Assembly: GCF_018881755.1 (NCBI RefSeq)
Contig: NZ_JACVPS010000004.1
Coordinates: 151,266-215,265 of the forward strand
Length of the DNA: 64,000 nucleotides
Direction of reading: 5' to 3'
DNA from: Polynucleobacter finlandensis
Lineage (GTDB): Bacteria; Pseudomonadota; Gammaproteobacteria; Burkholderiales; Burkholderiaceae
In this document: piece by piece, positions 1 through 9,567 of the stretch
Layout of the letters: each line of letters starts with the position of its first letter
Numbering within the stretch: the first letter of the stretch is position 1
Program-made: the position numbers and the translations under genes
The notes under the pieces: generated by a model
Told to the model about the DNA's origin: nothing
The model's input: the letters and a program-made list of their open reading frames with translations, nothing else
The model's database searches: none

Positions 1-562
1 ATTCAGGCAATAGATGGCGGCGATTAGAGGTTGCATAAATCAACACGTTGTCGACTTGAGCAGAAACCGATCCGTCCAAGGCGGATTTCATAGCCTTATA
101 ACCAGACTCACCGTCCTCAAATGAGAGGTCATCACAAAAGATGATGAAGCGTTCTGGGCGATCTGCCAAGATTTCAGTAATGTCAGCCAAATCAGCCAAA
201 TGCTCTTTTTCTACCTCAACCAAGCGCAGACCCTGAGAAGCAAACTCATGCAAACTTGCCTTAATTAAAGAAGACTTTCCTGTGCCCCTGGCACCAGTTA
301 GCAAAATATTATTAGCTGGTTTTTTGAGGATGAAGTTTTTAGTATTGTCACGAATGGCATCGCGTTGGCGATCGATATTCTGCAGATCTTCGAAAGTAAT
401 ATCGGATATATGCTTAACAGGTTGCAAGAATCCGATGCTGCCAAAGATACTATCGCGGCGGCGCCATCTAAAGGCAGTAGAAGATTTCCACTGCTCTGCT
501 GTTAGTGGTTTTGGTAAAAAAGTCTCGAGATGACTTAATAAGTTTTCTAATTTTTCGTTCAT
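1..562 (-). CDS. DUF815-type AAA+ ATPase, C-terminus cut by the window edge
   Basis: The frame stays open from an ATG at the right end to the left edge of the window, so about 187 N-terminal codons are visible and the C-terminus is missing. Translation begins MNEKLENLLSHLETF. It contains a Walker A loop GARGTGKSS preceded by NNILLT, and a Walker B-like stretch FIIFCDDLSFE. This arrangement, with an N-terminal helical part ending FGSIGFLQPVKHI, fits the DUF815 family of single-domain ATPases, whose substrate is unknown. The gene lies directly downstream of argJ on the same strand, 26 bases away, an order common in Burkholderiales, so it is probably cotranscribed. Family assignment is from motif and context only. 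Confidence 0.8.
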   Translation of the reverse strand, partial: MNEKLENLLSHLETFLPKPLTAEQWKSSTAFRWRRRDSIFGSIGFLQPVKHISDITFEDLQNIDRQRDAIRDNTKNFILKKPANNILLTGARGTGKSSLIKASLHEFASQGLRLVEVEKEHLADLADITEILADRPERFIIFCDDLSFEDGESGYKAMKSALDGSVSAQVDNVLIYATSNRRHLLPE

Positions 563-588
563 TTGTTTTTGTGTTTTGCCCTGCGTTC

Positions 589-1824
589 TTACGAACGGTA
601 ATCGGCATTAATAGAAACATACTCATGGGATAGGTCGCAAGTCCACATAGTTTGAGATGCTGAACCGCGACCCAAATCGATCTTGACGGTAATTTCCGCT
701 TCTTTCATCACCCGTTGGCCATCGGCCTCCTGGTAACTAGGATTGCGGCCGCCATCCTTAGCAACCCAAACATCCCCAAGCCACATCTGAACTCGACTAA
801 CATCCAGATCAACGATGCCCGCATAACCAATTGCCGCCAAGATGCGACCTAAATTAGGGTCGCTAGCAAAGAAAGCCGTCTTGACCAAAGGCGAATGCGC
901 CACTGCTTTCGCTACCAAGCGGCATTCTTCAGGAGTCTTGCCTCCAAGTACTTCAATGGTCATAAATTTAGTAGCGCCCTCGCCATCGCGCACAATCATT
1001 TGCGCCAGCTTTCGGGCCAATGTAATGAGCGCATCACGAACTACTCCATAACTAGGGTCGGCAATCGAGGCAATCTGTACTGCTGACTGCCCAGTCGCCA
1101 TGATGATGAATGAGTCGTTGGTTGAAGTATCGCCATCAATCGTGATGGCATTAAATGACAGGTCAGCAATTTCACAGGTGAGATTACCCAACAAGCCAGG
1201 TGCAAAACCAGCATCAGTAGCAATAAAACCAAGCATAGTAGCCATGTTTGGATGAATCATGCCAGCGCCCTTGCAGATCCCAGTAATGACAACTGGACCC
1301 GCTGGAGTCTGCACCGTTACCGATGTTGCCTTGGGTTGCGTATCCGTGGTCATGATGGCTTCCGCCGCATCAAACCAATGGTCTTCACCCAAATTAGCGA
1401 CAGCAGCTGGAAGCGCAGAAATAATTTTTCCAATTGGCAAAGGCTCCAGAATGACACCCGTAGAGAATGGCAGAATCTGAGCAGGATGAAGTTTGAGATC
1501 CTTAGCTAGGGCGTCACACGTTTCCAAGGCATGCTTCATACCTTCTTCACCTGTCCCTGCATTGGCATTACCAGTATTGACCACCAGCGCACGGATTTCT
1601 CCATTGCGTCCATCTTGTGCCAAGTGTTCGCGGCAAACCTGAACTGGGGCTGCACAGAATCGATTGAGCGTAAATACACCGGCCACTTGAGATCCAGGCG
1701 CTAAAGTCATCACCAATAAATCTTTGCGATTGGCCTTCTTAATGCCGGCCTGCGCAATACCCATCTGAAAACCCTTCACAGGCTTGAGTTGGTCTTTTTG
1801 GGGGAGTGGGAGGTTAACTGTCAT
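589..1824 (-). CDS. argJ: Bifunctional glutamate N-acetyltransferase / amino-acid N-acetyltransferase ArgJ
   Basis: ArgJ transfers the acetyl group from N-acetylornithine to glutamate, and in the bifunctional form also acetylates glutamate from acetyl-CoA, in cytoplasmic arginine synthesis. The 411-residue product has the family hallmark [10 protein letters not shown] at residues 191-200. Thr196 should be the nucleophile at which the precursor cuts itself into alpha and beta chains. Other conserved stretches are NTGNANAGTG near residue 83, KGAGMI before the cleavage site and DPNLGR near the C-terminus. Length matches the family. The ATG start (MTVNLPLPQ) gives the usual short N-terminus. Neighbours are the DUF815 ATPase downstream and the aldehyde module upstream. 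In related genomes secA is the usual upstream neighbour, so the module looks inserted. Confidence 0.97.
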   Translation of the reverse strand: MTVNLPLPQKDQLKPVKGFQMGIAQAGIKKANRKDLLVMTLAPGSQVAGVFTLNRFCAAPVQVCREHLAQDGRNGEIRALVVNTGNANAGTGEEGMKHALETCDALAKDLKLHPAQILPFSTGVILEPLPIGKIISALPAAVANLGEDHWFDAAEAIMTTDTQPKATSVTVQTPAGPVVITGICKGAGMIHPNMATMLGFIATDAGFAPGLLGNLTCEIADLSFNAITIDGDTSTNDSFIIMATGQSAVQIASIADPSYGVVRDALITLARKLAQMIVRDGEGATKFMTIEVLGGKTPEECRLVAKAVAHSPLVKTAFFASDPNLGRILAAIGYAGIVDLDVSRVQMWLGDVWVAKDGGRNPSYQEADGQRVMKEAEITVKIDLGRGSASQTMWTCDLSHEYVSINADYRS

Positions 1825-1892
1825 GATCCGACAATTGTAGAGGGGAATTTTAGGGATGTCAGAGGAAGCTCAACCCCAGCAGCGGCTACGTT

Positions 1893-2270
1893 CTAAGCTA
1901 GATCGGCCAATACCTGGGCCTCAATTGAACTCCATTCAGCATCAGTAAAGAGGCGTGAGCGGGTATGAAAAGCTTTGCCAGTCGAACCCTCAAGAGAAAA
2001 GGTTCCGCCCTGCCCTTCGATCACATCCAAAATCAGCTGGGTATGCTTCCAGTACTCATATTGCAATTTGCCAATATAAAACGGCACGCCTCCGACCTCG
2101 CCCAACTTGACGTCATATTTACCAATCGTTAAATCGGTTGGTAAATAGCAATTAGCAGCGCTGTTATCACAGCACCCACCAGATTGATGAAACATGATTT
2201 CACCATGCTCAGTCTTGAGTTGGTCAATCAGAGCAAGCGCCTCATCAGTAGCAATAACGCGTTCAACCAT
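1893..2270 (-). CDS. DUF779 family protein, copy 1
   Basis: This 125-residue soluble protein has a conserved QSGGCCDNSAANCY block with three cysteines, typical of DUF779. The biochemical role is unknown. The family is commonly found next to acetaldehyde or aldehyde dehydrogenases, as here, which suggests a helper role in that enzyme's metal or redox chemistry; that is inference. It follows the dehydrogenase gene on the same strand, but a strong intrinsic terminator hairpin lies between them. A second copy at 60441-60818 differs at about 15 residues, counted by eye. Confidence 0.9.
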   Translation of the reverse strand: MVERVIATDEALALIDQLKTEHGEIMFHQSGGCCDNSAANCYLPTDLTIGKYDVKLGEVGGVPFYIGKLQYEYWKHTQLILDVIEGQGGTFSLEGSTGKAFHTRSRLFTDAEWSSIEAQVLADLA

Positions 2271-2297
2271 ATCCGTTTCCTATCACTCCTACTAGAG

Positions 2298-2326
2298 CAA
2301 AAAAGGGCGGATCGCTCCACCCTTTG
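2298..2326 (-). terminator. Intrinsic terminator between aldehyde dehydrogenase and DUF779 gene, copy 1
   Basis: A stem of AAAGGGCGGA (2302-2311) pairs with TCCACCCTTT (2316-2325), with one mismatch and a 4-base loop. Read on the minus strand the hairpin is followed by six T, so it should stop or attenuate transcription leaving the dehydrogenase gene. The second module copy has the same element with a perfect stem. Confidence 0.8.
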
Positions 2327-2347
2327 ATTTAGCAACCAACCTCCTAA

Positions 2348-3868
2348 TCAGAAGAATCCTAGCTTGCTCTCACTGTAGCTGACTAATAAGTTTTTAGTTT
2401 GCTGGTAGTGATCGAGCATGACTTTATGGGTCTCTCTACCAATGCCAGATTCTTTGTAGCCACCAAAGGCTGCATGAGCAGGATAGGCATGGTAGCAATT
2501 CGTCCAAACGCGACCGGCCTTAATTGCACGACCCATACGATAAGCGACATTGCCATTGCGACTCCATATGCCAGCACCCAAGCCATAAAGTGTGTCATTC
2601 GCAATTTCTAAAGCTTCTGCTTCATCTTTAAAAGTCGTTACTGCTAGGACTGGCCCAAAAATTTCTTCTTGGAAAATACGCATCCTATTATTACCCTTGA
2701 ACATCGTTGGCTGAACATAGTAGCCGCCCTCAAGGTCGCCACCTAAATTAGCTTGTCCACCGCCAATCAATACCTCTGCTCCCTCTTGTTTGCCAATATC
2801 TAAGTAAGAAAGAATTTTTGTCAGTTGCTCTTTAGAGGCTTGTGCACCCATCATGCTATCGGTATCTAGTGGGTTCATATGCTTAATTGCAGCAACCCGT
2901 TTGAGTACCTTCTCCATGAACTTGTCATAAATACTTTCTTGGATCAGCGCTCTAGATGGGCAAGTACAAACTTCGCCTTGATTAAATGCGAATAGAACCA
3001 AACCTTCAATTGCCTTGTCCAAGAAACCATCATCTTTATCCATGACATCTGCAAAGAAGATATTTGGGGATTTTCCGCCTAACTCTAGGGTGGCTGGAAT
3101 CAAGTTGTTCGCCGCAGCTTGAGCAATGACTCGACCAGTAGACGTAGACCCAGTAAAGGCAATCTTTGCAATACGCTTGCTGGTGGCTAATGGCATCCCG
3201 GCTTCACGACCATAACCATTGACGATGTTCAGAACGCCAGCAGGCACTATATCGGCAATCAGCTCAGCTAATATCAAAATAGAGATTGGCGTAGATTCTG
3301 CTGGTTTGAGAACAACACAATTACCAGCTGCAATGGCTGGAGCTAACTTCCAAGCGGCCATCAAAATGGGGAAATTCCAAGGAATAATCTGACCAACTAC
3401 ACCCAAAGGCTCATGGTAATGATAAGCAACGGTGCTCTCGTCGATTTGAGATAAGGCTCCCTCTTGAGCGCGGATGCAACCTGCAAAATAACGGAAGTGA
3501 TCGACTGTAAGGGGGATATCTGCGTTGAGGGTTTCACGAATGGCCTTGCCGTTATCAACAGTCTCAGCATAAGCAAGCAACTCTAAGTTTGCCTCAATGC
3601 GATCAGCAATTTTTAACAAGATATTCGCGCGATCTGCGGCTGCTGTTTTGCCCCAAGCATCAGCTGCTTTGTGGGCTGCATCTAAAGCTAAATCGATATC
3701 CTCAGCCCCTGAGCGAGCGGCCTTTGTGTATACCTTGCCACTAATTGGGGTAATCACGTCAAAGTACTGACCCTTCACTGGCGCAGTCCATTTGCCACCA
3801 ATGAAGTTGTCATACTGAGATTTATATTGAATTTTTGCGCCTGAGGCGCCTGGAGCAGCGTAGATCAA
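2348..3868 (-). CDS. NAD-dependent aldehyde dehydrogenase, ExaC/AcoD type, copy 1
   Basis: This 506-residue member of the aldehyde dehydrogenase superfamily oxidises an aldehyde, probably acetaldehyde or a similar short substrate, to the acid with NAD+. Visible motifs are [16 protein letters not shown] (cofactor binding), FTGSTSTGR (Rossmann turn), LELGGKSPN with the general-base Glu, and [14 protein letters not shown] with the catalytic Cys. Close resemblance to ExaC/AcoD enzymes, together with the DUF779 and AcoR-like neighbours, supports the subfamily call. Translation appears to start at TTG, with GGAG six bases upstream; the second copy uses the same TTG and ribosome binding site. About 24 of 506 residues differ between copies. 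The divergent regulator gene lies 244 bases upstream. Confidence 0.93.
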   Translation of the reverse strand: MIYAAPGASGAKIQYKSQYDNFIGGKWTAPVKGQYFDVITPISGKVYTKAARSGAEDIDLALDAAHKAADAWGKTAAADRANILLKIADRIEANLELLAYAETVDNGKAIRETLNADIPLTVDHFRYFAGCIRAQEGALSQIDESTVAYHYHEPLGVVGQIIPWNFPILMAAWKLAPAIAAGNCVVLKPAESTPISILILAELIADIVPAGVLNIVNGYGREAGMPLATSKRIAKIAFTGSTSTGRVIAQAAANNLIPATLELGGKSPNIFFADVMDKDDGFLDKAIEGLVLFAFNQGEVCTCPSRALIQESIYDKFMEKVLKRVAAIKHMNPLDTDSMMGAQASKEQLTKILSYLDIGKQEGAEVLIGGGQANLGGDLEGGYYVQPTMFKGNNRMRIFQEEIFGPVLAVTTFKDEAEALEIANDTLYGLGAGIWSRNGNVAYRMGRAIKAGRVWTNCYHAYPAHAAFGGYKESGIGRETHKVMLDHYQQTKNLLVSYSESKLGFF

Positions 3869-4112
3869 GATTTTCTCCTATAAGTGTTCTATCAAAATGC
3901 CTCTTTTCTCTTTCGATAAATGGCAATAGAGTGGAATTTCTTACAAGCAGAAAATTTAAGCAATCGGATGCACTGCAGCAAATTTTTAAAAATTCAAAAA
4001 TGCCAAAAAACAAGGGTATTTCCTGATCAATGAAATAAGCAAGTGTTCATTTATGTGACAACCTAGCGGTATAAATTAACCGCGATAGACTTAACCCAAT
4101 AGTGAACTCAAA
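3869..4112. promoter_or_regulatory. Divergent control region between aldehyde dehydrogenase and AcoR-like regulator, copy 1
   Basis: This 244-base AT-rich region must hold the promoters of both divergent genes. It shares blocks with the matching region at 62416-62646: CAAGGGTATTTCCTGA, GAAATAA, CAAGTG and the element at 4044-4060. I searched by eye for a sigma-54 type -24/-12 pair (GG, ten bases, GC) on the dehydrogenase side and found none, which fits a regulator without an AAA+ domain. Confidence 0.6.
4044..4060. promoter_or_regulatory. Candidate operator TGTTCATTTATGTGACA, copy 1
   Basis: This imperfect inverted repeat (TGTTCA and TGACA halves) is identical in the control region of the second aldehyde module at 62591-62607, while much of the flanking sequence has diverged. 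Conservation next to the gene of a Fis-type HTH regulator makes it a likely binding site. The protein that binds is inferred. Confidence 0.5.
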
Positions 4113-5261
4113 ATGAAAGTTTCCAATCTCCGTGATATCCGAAGAAGCTGGCTTCTTCACGGGGATGCGCCTGCGGATAGCTTGCAATCCCAATTAGGGT
4201 TAACGGTTTTCCGATCTTGGCAAAGATGCTTACAGTCTGGTCTGGAAGCATTTCAAAAGCGGTTGCCGGACAACATTCTCAGCGGGCAAATCTTGCAGTC
4301 CCGCATTGATCAAAGACGCGATTTAATTGCCGTGGCTAAACCAACCATGAACTATTTACACGGGTTAATGTCTGGTAGTGGTGGGGTGATTATTTTGTCG
4401 GATCATCAAGGTGTCATTGTTCACTCTGTTGGAGATCCGCAATTTGTATCTAAAGCTGATCGGGTATTGCTCAAGACGGGAGCCTCGTGGCAAGAAAAAC
4501 ACCGGGGAACGAACGCTATTGGCACTGCCTTGGTTGAGCGAACCGCAGTTTCCATTAATGGGTCTGAGCATTTTTTAGAAAACAATGGTTTTTTAAGCTG
4601 CACTGCGGCGCCCATCTTTGCGCCCGATGGAAAAATCAGTGGCGTTTTAGATATCTCCACAGATAAGAGTGCTTATCACCCGCATACCATTGGCCTAGTC
4701 AAAGCAACCGTTCATTCTCTAGAGAAGCAATTGTTTTACTCTAATGAGTCTCAATACGCTCTCATACTTAAAATACACAGCAGCCCAGAAGGCTTAGGTT
4801 CGATGGGGGAAGGTCTCATTGGGCTTCATGAAGATGGCACCATTGCTGGAGCTGACCGTGCCGCCCTTACTTTTATAGAAATCAATGCGCTCGACATTGG
4901 AGCAGTAAAGATTCTGCAACTCTTGGATACTTCCTTAGATCGTATATTTGACTACGCGAAAAAAGATCAAGGTAAGGTCTATGAATTCAGAACCCACTCT
5001 GCCAAATCTTTATTTTTGAAAATATCCTTGGGCCAATCTTATAGGCGTTCTTCTCACACTGAGGACTTGGGTGTAGCAGTGGATTTATCTGTCGATCTTG
5101 TAGAAGCTTCTCCCCATGAAGAATTTGAATCAGGGGCTCTAAAGCAATTTTCTAGAATTGCTATTCAGAAAACATTAGAGAAGACGAATGGTAATGTCAG
5201 TCTTGCAGCAAAACTTTTAAGAATTAGCAGAAATACTTTATATCGACATCTGAAGAACTAG
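4113..5261 (+). CDS. AcoR-like GAF/PAS/Fis-HTH regulator lacking the AAA+ domain, copy 1
   Basis: This 382-residue protein resembles AcoR and DhaR activators at both ends. Residues about 60-220 form a GAF-like sensor with SGSGGVIILSDHQGVIVHS, WQEKHRGTNAIGTALVE and APIFAPDGKISGVLDIS. Residues about 228-320 look PAS-like (GLIGLHEDGTIAGADRAAL). Residues 344-382 are a Fis-type helix-turn-helix, IQKTLEKTNGNVSLAAKLL followed by RISRNTLYRHLKN. AcoR proteins are usually over 600 residues, with a sigma-54 AAA+ ATPase between sensor and HTH. No Walker A, GAFTGA or Walker B motif is present here, so it should act without sigma-54. It is divergent from the aldehyde dehydrogenase, which it probably controls. 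The copy at 62647 has the same architecture. Confidence 0.85.
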   Translation: MKVSNLRDIRRSWLLHGDAPADSLQSQLGLTVFRSWQRCLQSGLEAFQKRLPDNILSGQILQSRIDQRRDLIAVAKPTMNYLHGLMSGSGGVIILSDHQGVIVHSVGDPQFVSKADRVLLKTGASWQEKHRGTNAIGTALVERTAVSINGSEHFLENNGFLSCTAAPIFAPDGKISGVLDISTDKSAYHPHTIGLVKATVHSLEKQLFYSNESQYALILKIHSSPEGLGSMGEGLIGLHEDGTIAGADRAALTFIEINALDIGAVKILQLLDTSLDRIFDYAKKDQGKVYEFRTHSAKSLFLKISLGQSYRRSSHTEDLGVAVDLSVDLVEASPHEEFESGALKQFSRIAIQKTLEKTNGNVSLAAKLLRISRNTLYRHLKN

Positions 5262-5292
5262 TCAGAAAGAGGAAATCTGCCTCTCATCCCAG

Positions 5293-8058
5293 TTAAGCCA
5301 AGGCACCGCAGCAGTTCTTATATTTCTTACCGCTACCGCAAGTACATGGATCGTTACGGCCAACCTTTGGTCCAGCTCGAACTGGCGCAGGCGAAATGTC
5401 AATGGCTGCACCACGATCACCGGTTGAGCCAGCTACCTCTTTATCAGGATCAGCGTGTTGATATTGAACATCCGAAATCTTGGCCAAATCTTCATTCATA
5501 GCCTCAGCAGCTTCATCGAGTTCACTGGCACTACGAATCTGGACAGTCATGATGCTTTTCACAACATCATTCTTAATCACATTCAATAACTCACCATATA
5601 GCTCAAATGCTTCACGGCGATATTCTTGTTTTGGATCTTTCTGAGCATAACCACGCAAATGGATACCTTGACGTAAATGATCCAATGCAGCCAAATGCTC
5701 ACGCCAATGACTATCTAAGCTATACAAAAGCACAGAGCGCTCAAACCCAGCAAAAGACTCGCGTCCAGAAAGTTCAACCTTAGCGTCGTAAGCCTCTTTT
5801 GCGGCCTGCAGAACCCGTTCTACGATTTCTGAATCCTCTACTGATGCAGCGGCTTCGACCCAATTTTTGAGATCAACTGTCAGACCCCAATCACTTGCAA
5901 GCGCATTTTCTAAACCGACTAAATCCCACTGCTCTTCCATGGATTCCAGTGGAACATAGAGCGAACAAATTGTGCGCAGAACATCTTCACGCAAGTTGGC
6001 AATCAAATCACCAACATCTTTACTCTCTAATACTTCATTTCTTAAGCGGTACGTTTCTTTGCGTTGATCATTCGCTACGTCGTCATACTCCAACAACTGC
6101 TTACGAATATCAAAGTTACGGCCCTCGACCTTGCGCTGTGCAGACTCAATGGATCGCGTCACCATGCCTGCTTCGATCGGCTCACCATCTGGCATCTTCA
6201 AACGTTCCATCACAGCGCGTAAACGATCGCCGGCAAAAATACGCAGTAGTGGATCATCCAAAGAAAGATAAAAACGGGATGAGCCTGGATCGCCTTGACG
6301 ACCGGAACGACCTCTTAATTGATTATCGATACGGCGACTCTCGTGGCGCTCAGTACCAATAATATGTAGACCGCCAGCTGCTAAAACCTGATCGTGCAGA
6401 CCCTGCCACTCGTCCTGTAAAGTTTTAATCTTGTCGGCCTTATCTGCATCTGAAATTGCTTCATCAGCCTCAAGCAAAGAAGACTGCTTGACAACGTTTC
6501 CGCCCAATACGATATCTGTTCCACGGCCAGCCATATTGGTGGCAATCGTAATCATCTTTGGTCGACCCGCTTGAGCAATGATTTCTGCTTCGCGTTCATG
6601 TTGTTTTGCATTTAATACCTGATGCGGCAATGTACGCTTATCTAGCAAGCCAGAAATCAACTCTGAATTTTCAATCGAGGTGGTGCCAACCAAGACTGGT
6701 TGACCACGTTGATAGCAATCTTCAATATCTTTAATCACAGCGTCATAACGCTCGCGCGAAGACTTATAGATCTGATCTTGCTTGTCTTTTCTTTGGCTCA
6801 GACGGTTTGGAGGAATCACTACCGTCTCAAGGTTATAAATTTCCTTGAACTCGTAAGCCTCAGTATCAGCAGTACCAGTCATACCAGACAGCTTGCCGTA
6901 CATGCGGAAATAATTCTGGAAAGTAATGGTTGCTAAGGTTTGATTCTCATTCTGAATCGGCACACCTTCTTTAGCTTCAACCGCTTGATGCAAACCATCT
7001 GACCAGCGACGACCTTGCATGAGTCGTCCAGTGAACTCATCAACAATAATGACTTCTTTATTTTGAACGACATACTGTTGGTCGCGGTGATACAAAGAAT
7101 GTGCACGCAAAGCTGCGTACACGTGATGCATCAAAGTAATATTTTGTGGTGCATATAAAGAGTCACCATCATTTAATGCGCCCAACTGCACTAATATCGT
7201 CTCAGCTTTATCGTGACCTTGTTCAGTCAAATACACCTGCTGTGATTTTTCATCGACCCAATAGTCGCCAGCTTTTATCACACCAGTACCATCGGCCTTC
7301 TCTTCGCCAATTTGTAGCTCTAAGTAGGATGGCAATGCATTGATCTTGATATATAGATCGGTGTGATCTTCAGCCTGCCCAGAAATAATGAGTGGCGTAC
7401 GCGCTTCATCAATCAGAATCGAATCGACCTCGTCAACGATGGCATAAGCTAAACCACGCTGAACGCGCTGATCTAAATCCTGCACCATGTTATCGCGCAG
7501 GTAGTCAAAACCAAATTCGTTATTGGTGCCGTAGGTGATGTCAGCAGCATAAGCGGCTTGCTTGGTTGTGTGATCCATCTGAGAGAGATTCACGCCAACC
7601 TTCATGCCCAAGAAGTTATAAAGCTTGGACATCCACTCAGCATCGCGCTGAGCCAAGTAATCGTTTACGGTGACAACGTGAACGCCCTTACCTGTTAAAG
7701 CATTTAAATAAACTGGGAGCGTAGCGGTCAACGTTTTACCTTCGCCAGTTCCCATTTCTGCAATCTTGCCTTGGTGAAGAGCAAGAGCACCCATAATCTG
7801 CGCATCAAAATGACGCATCTTCATCGCTCGTGTACTAGCCTCGCGCACGACCGCAAAAGCCTCAGGCGCAATGTCATCCAGCGCTTCGCCAGCACTCAAG
7901 CGTGACTTGAATTCAGCGGTTTTCGCTTGAAGGGCGGCATCATCCAAAGTCTGCAGGCTAGCTTCGAAAGCATTAACCTTAGCAACGACTTTGCGATACT
8001 GTTTTAAGAGGCGGTCGTTACGACTGCCGACCAGGGTTTTAAGAAGACCGATTACCAT
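5293..8058 (-). CDS. secA: Protein translocase ATPase SecA
   Basis: SecA is the motor that drives unfolded preproteins through SecYEG at the cytoplasmic membrane. The 921-residue product has the full family length. It shows Walker [15 protein letters not shown] near residue 103, [19 protein letters not shown], the helicase motif [33 protein letters not shown], and a C-terminal zinc-binding tail, [14 protein letters not shown], that contacts SecB and phospholipid. It starts at ATG ([23 protein letters not shown]). It is divergent from the DUF721 gene with only a few dozen bases between them. Downstream lies the aldehyde module rather than the more usual argJ. Confidence 0.98.
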   Translation of the reverse strand: MVIGLLKTLVGSRNDRLLKQYRKVVAKVNAFEASLQTLDDAALQAKTAEFKSRLSAGEALDDIAPEAFAVVREASTRAMKMRHFDAQIMGALALHQGKIAEMGTGEGKTLTATLPVYLNALTGKGVHVVTVNDYLAQRDAEWMSKLYNFLGMKVGVNLSQMDHTTKQAAYAADITYGTNNEFGFDYLRDNMVQDLDQRVQRGLAYAIVDEVDSILIDEARTPLIISGQAEDHTDLYIKINALPSYLELQIGEEKADGTGVIKAGDYWVDEKSQQVYLTEQGHDKAETILVQLGALNDGDSLYAPQNITLMHHVYAALRAHSLYHRDQQYVVQNKEVIIVDEFTGRLMQGRRWSDGLHQAVEAKEGVPIQNENQTLATITFQNYFRMYGKLSGMTGTADTEAYEFKEIYNLETVVIPPNRLSQRKDKQDQIYKSSRERYDAVIKDIEDCYQRGQPVLVGTTSIENSELISGLLDKRTLPHQVLNAKQHEREAEIIAQAGRPKMITIATNMAGRGTDIVLGGNVVKQSSLLEADEAISDADKADKIKTLQDEWQGLHDQVLAAGGLHIIGTERHESRRIDNQLRGRSGRQGDPGSSRFYLSLDDPLLRIFAGDRLRAVMERLKMPDGEPIEAGMVTRSIESAQRKVEGRNFDIRKQLLEYDDVANDQRKETYRLRNEVLESKDVGDLIANLREDVLRTICSLYVPLESMEEQWDLVGLENALASDWGLTVDLKNWVEAAASVEDSEIVERVLQAAKEAYDAKVELSGRESFAGFERSVLLYSLDSHWREHLAALDHLRQGIHLRGYAQKDPKQEYRREAFELYGELLNVIKNDVVKSIMTVQIRSASELDEAAEAMNEDLAKISDVQYQHADPDKEVAGSTGDRGAAIDISPAPVRAGPKVGRNDPCTCGSGKKYKNCCGALA

Positions 8059-8112
8059 GGGATATTGAAGAAAATGTAGTCCTTGAGTTTATCACCCGCA
8101 CCCTCTTTTTTT

Positions 8113-8616
8113 ATGAACTTTGCCCCTAAGCCCTCCCGTAACAAGGTAGCCCATGAATGGCTCGATTACCTACGAGACTCAGACGGTCTTGGGGGGATCC
8201 TTGCCAAGACAGAAGATCTAGCCAAACTCAAGGCCAGCCTTAACCTTGCATTAATCGAGCTTGAGCTCGGGCATCTGGCATCTAAAATTGAGGCTGGGTG
8301 GCGTACCAATGGCCAAAATGAGCTCTTTTTGCTAGTGGGCAGTGCCAGCATTGCCAGCCGTCTTCAGCAAGTTTTACCTAGCTTAATCAATGAGTTAGCT
8401 AAAAAAGGTTATGCTTGCAGTGCCATCAAGGTTCGCTTAAAGCCCGCCACCCCCACTTGGGAAGTGAAGCCTAGGGATGGCGATAAAAATAGTAGGCCAC
8501 GTGGCTTTAATCAAGTCGCAAGAAGTTCTTGGGAAGGTCTGCTGGATAAATTGGCGCCTGATTCAGACTTACGCAAAGCGGTCGAACGATTACTTCAAAG
8601 CAAACCCAAACAGTAA
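8113..8616 (+). CDS. DUF721 (DciA-like) protein
   Basis: This 167-residue basic protein has the DUF721 pattern in its N-terminal and central parts (KVAHEWLDYLRDSDGLGGILAKTEDLAKLKASL and WRTNGQNELFLLVGSASIASRLQQVLPSLINELAKKG). DUF721 includes DciA, which loads the replicative helicase in bacteria lacking DnaC. A member next to secA and lpxC is usual in Burkholderiales. I chose ATG at 8113; an in-frame TTG at 8083 would add ten residues ([10 protein letters not shown]) but lies very close to the secA start. Neither has a clear Shine-Dalgarno sequence. The gene converges on lpxC with 12 bases between the stops. Confidence 0.75.
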   Translation: MNFAPKPSRNKVAHEWLDYLRDSDGLGGILAKTEDLAKLKASLNLALIELELGHLASKIEAGWRTNGQNELFLLVGSASIASRLQQVLPSLINELAKKGYACSAIKVRLKPATPTWEVKPRDGDKNSRPRGFNQVARSSWEGLLDKLAPDSDLRKAVERLLQSKPKQ

Positions 8617-8654
8617 GAAAGAAGCCCTTTAGAAAAAGAGGGGCTGACTTTCTT
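8615..8654. terminator. Hairpin at the convergent ends of the DUF721 gene and lpxC
   Basis: AAGAAAG (8615-8621) pairs with CTTTCTT (8648-8654), and inside it AGCCC (8623-8627) pairs with GGGCT (8641-8645), with small internal bulges. It spans both stop codons. There is no clean T run on either side, so a role as a shared terminator is likely but not certain. Confidence 0.45.
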
Positions 8655-9543
8655 GGGAATAAGCCTGCGGAGCTTTATTTTCAGAAAAAGAGCTGATTTC
8701 GTAGGCACTTGGATCTTCCAGGAGCTTACGTAAGAGCGCATTATTTAAGGCATGGCCTGATTTCACAGCCACATACGCGCCAACAATGGGATGCCCAACT
8801 AAGTAGAGATCACCAATCGCGTCTAGGATTTTGTGACGCACAAACTCATCTTCGTAGCGCAGTTCTTCGTTGTTTAAGATACGGTGCTCATCCAACACAA
8901 TGGCGTTATCCAAACTACCGCCTCGCGCTAAACCCATCTCTCGCAAAGCCTCAACTTCATGAGCAAAACCAAAAGTGCGGGCGCGCCCAATTTCACTGCG
9001 ATAGGCATGCTCAGCAAAATCCACAACAAAACGTTGGCCTGTTTTATCCACTGCTGGATGTTTAAAGTCGATTGTGAAATCCAACTTAAATCCGAAGAAT
9101 GGTTCGAGACGCGCAAGCTTATCGCCCTCACGAACCTCGATCGGTTTTTTAATCACAACAAATTGACGTGGTGCATTTTGTTCTGCAATGCCAGCAGACT
9201 CAATTAAAAATAAGAATGAAGCGGCGCTTCCATCCATGATGGGAACTTCTTCACCATCCAACTCAATCAACAAATTATCCAGGCCTAAGCCTGCGCACGC
9301 TGAGAGCAAATGCTCAACCGTTGATATGCGCACACCATCTTTTTGTATTACGGATGCCAAGCGGGTATCGCATACAGCCAGAGCAGTGGCCGGAACGACC
9401 GATTGCTCTGGAGTATCAACTCGCACAAACTGAACTCCTGAATTTACTGGCGCAGGCTTAATCGATATCGTTACCTTGCGCCCTGAGTGCAAGCCAATCC
9501 CCACGGTTTTCACCGGAGTAGCGATTGTGCGTTGCTTCATCAT
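8629..9543 (-). CDS. lpxC: UDP-3-O-acyl-N-acetylglucosamine deacetylase LpxC
   Basis: LpxC is the zinc enzyme of the first committed step of lipid A synthesis, acting in the cytoplasm at the membrane. The 304-residue product has STVEHLLSA with the first zinc His, and [35 protein letters not shown] with the other zinc ligands and the catalytic His. Length matches the family. It opens with two ATG codons ([21 protein letters not shown]); the second is an equally good start. It closes the dcw cluster, separated from ftsZ by a peroxiredoxin gene. No FtsH-type degradation tail can be judged from sequence alone. Confidence 0.97.
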   Translation of the reverse strand: MMKQRTIATPVKTVGIGLHSGRKVTISIKPAPVNSGVQFVRVDTPEQSVVPATALAVCDTRLASVIQKDGVRISTVEHLLSACAGLGLDNLLIELDGEEVPIMDGSAASFLFLIESAGIAEQNAPRQFVVIKKPIEVREGDKLARLEPFFGFKLDFTIDFKHPAVDKTGQRFVVDFAEHAYRSEIGRARTFGFAHEVEALREMGLARGGSLDNAIVLDEHRILNNEELRYEDEFVRHKILDAIGDLYLVGHPIVGAYVAVKSGHALNNALLRKLLEDPSAYEISSFSENKAPQAYSQESQPLFF

Positions 9544-9567
9544 CAGTTTATAAATTCAGGAGAGTAA

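Noticed and set aside
3869..4112. Sigma-54 promoter for the aldehyde dehydrogenase
   Set aside because: A GG-ten bases-GC pair was sought on the minus strand because AcoR relatives use sigma-54, but neither copy has one. The TTGGCA near 4000 has no GC at the right distance.
5895..6362. 155-codon plus-strand ORF inside secA
   Set aside because: It is an antisense shadow of a highly conserved gene and reads as low-quality protein rich in His, Ser and Arg without motifs.
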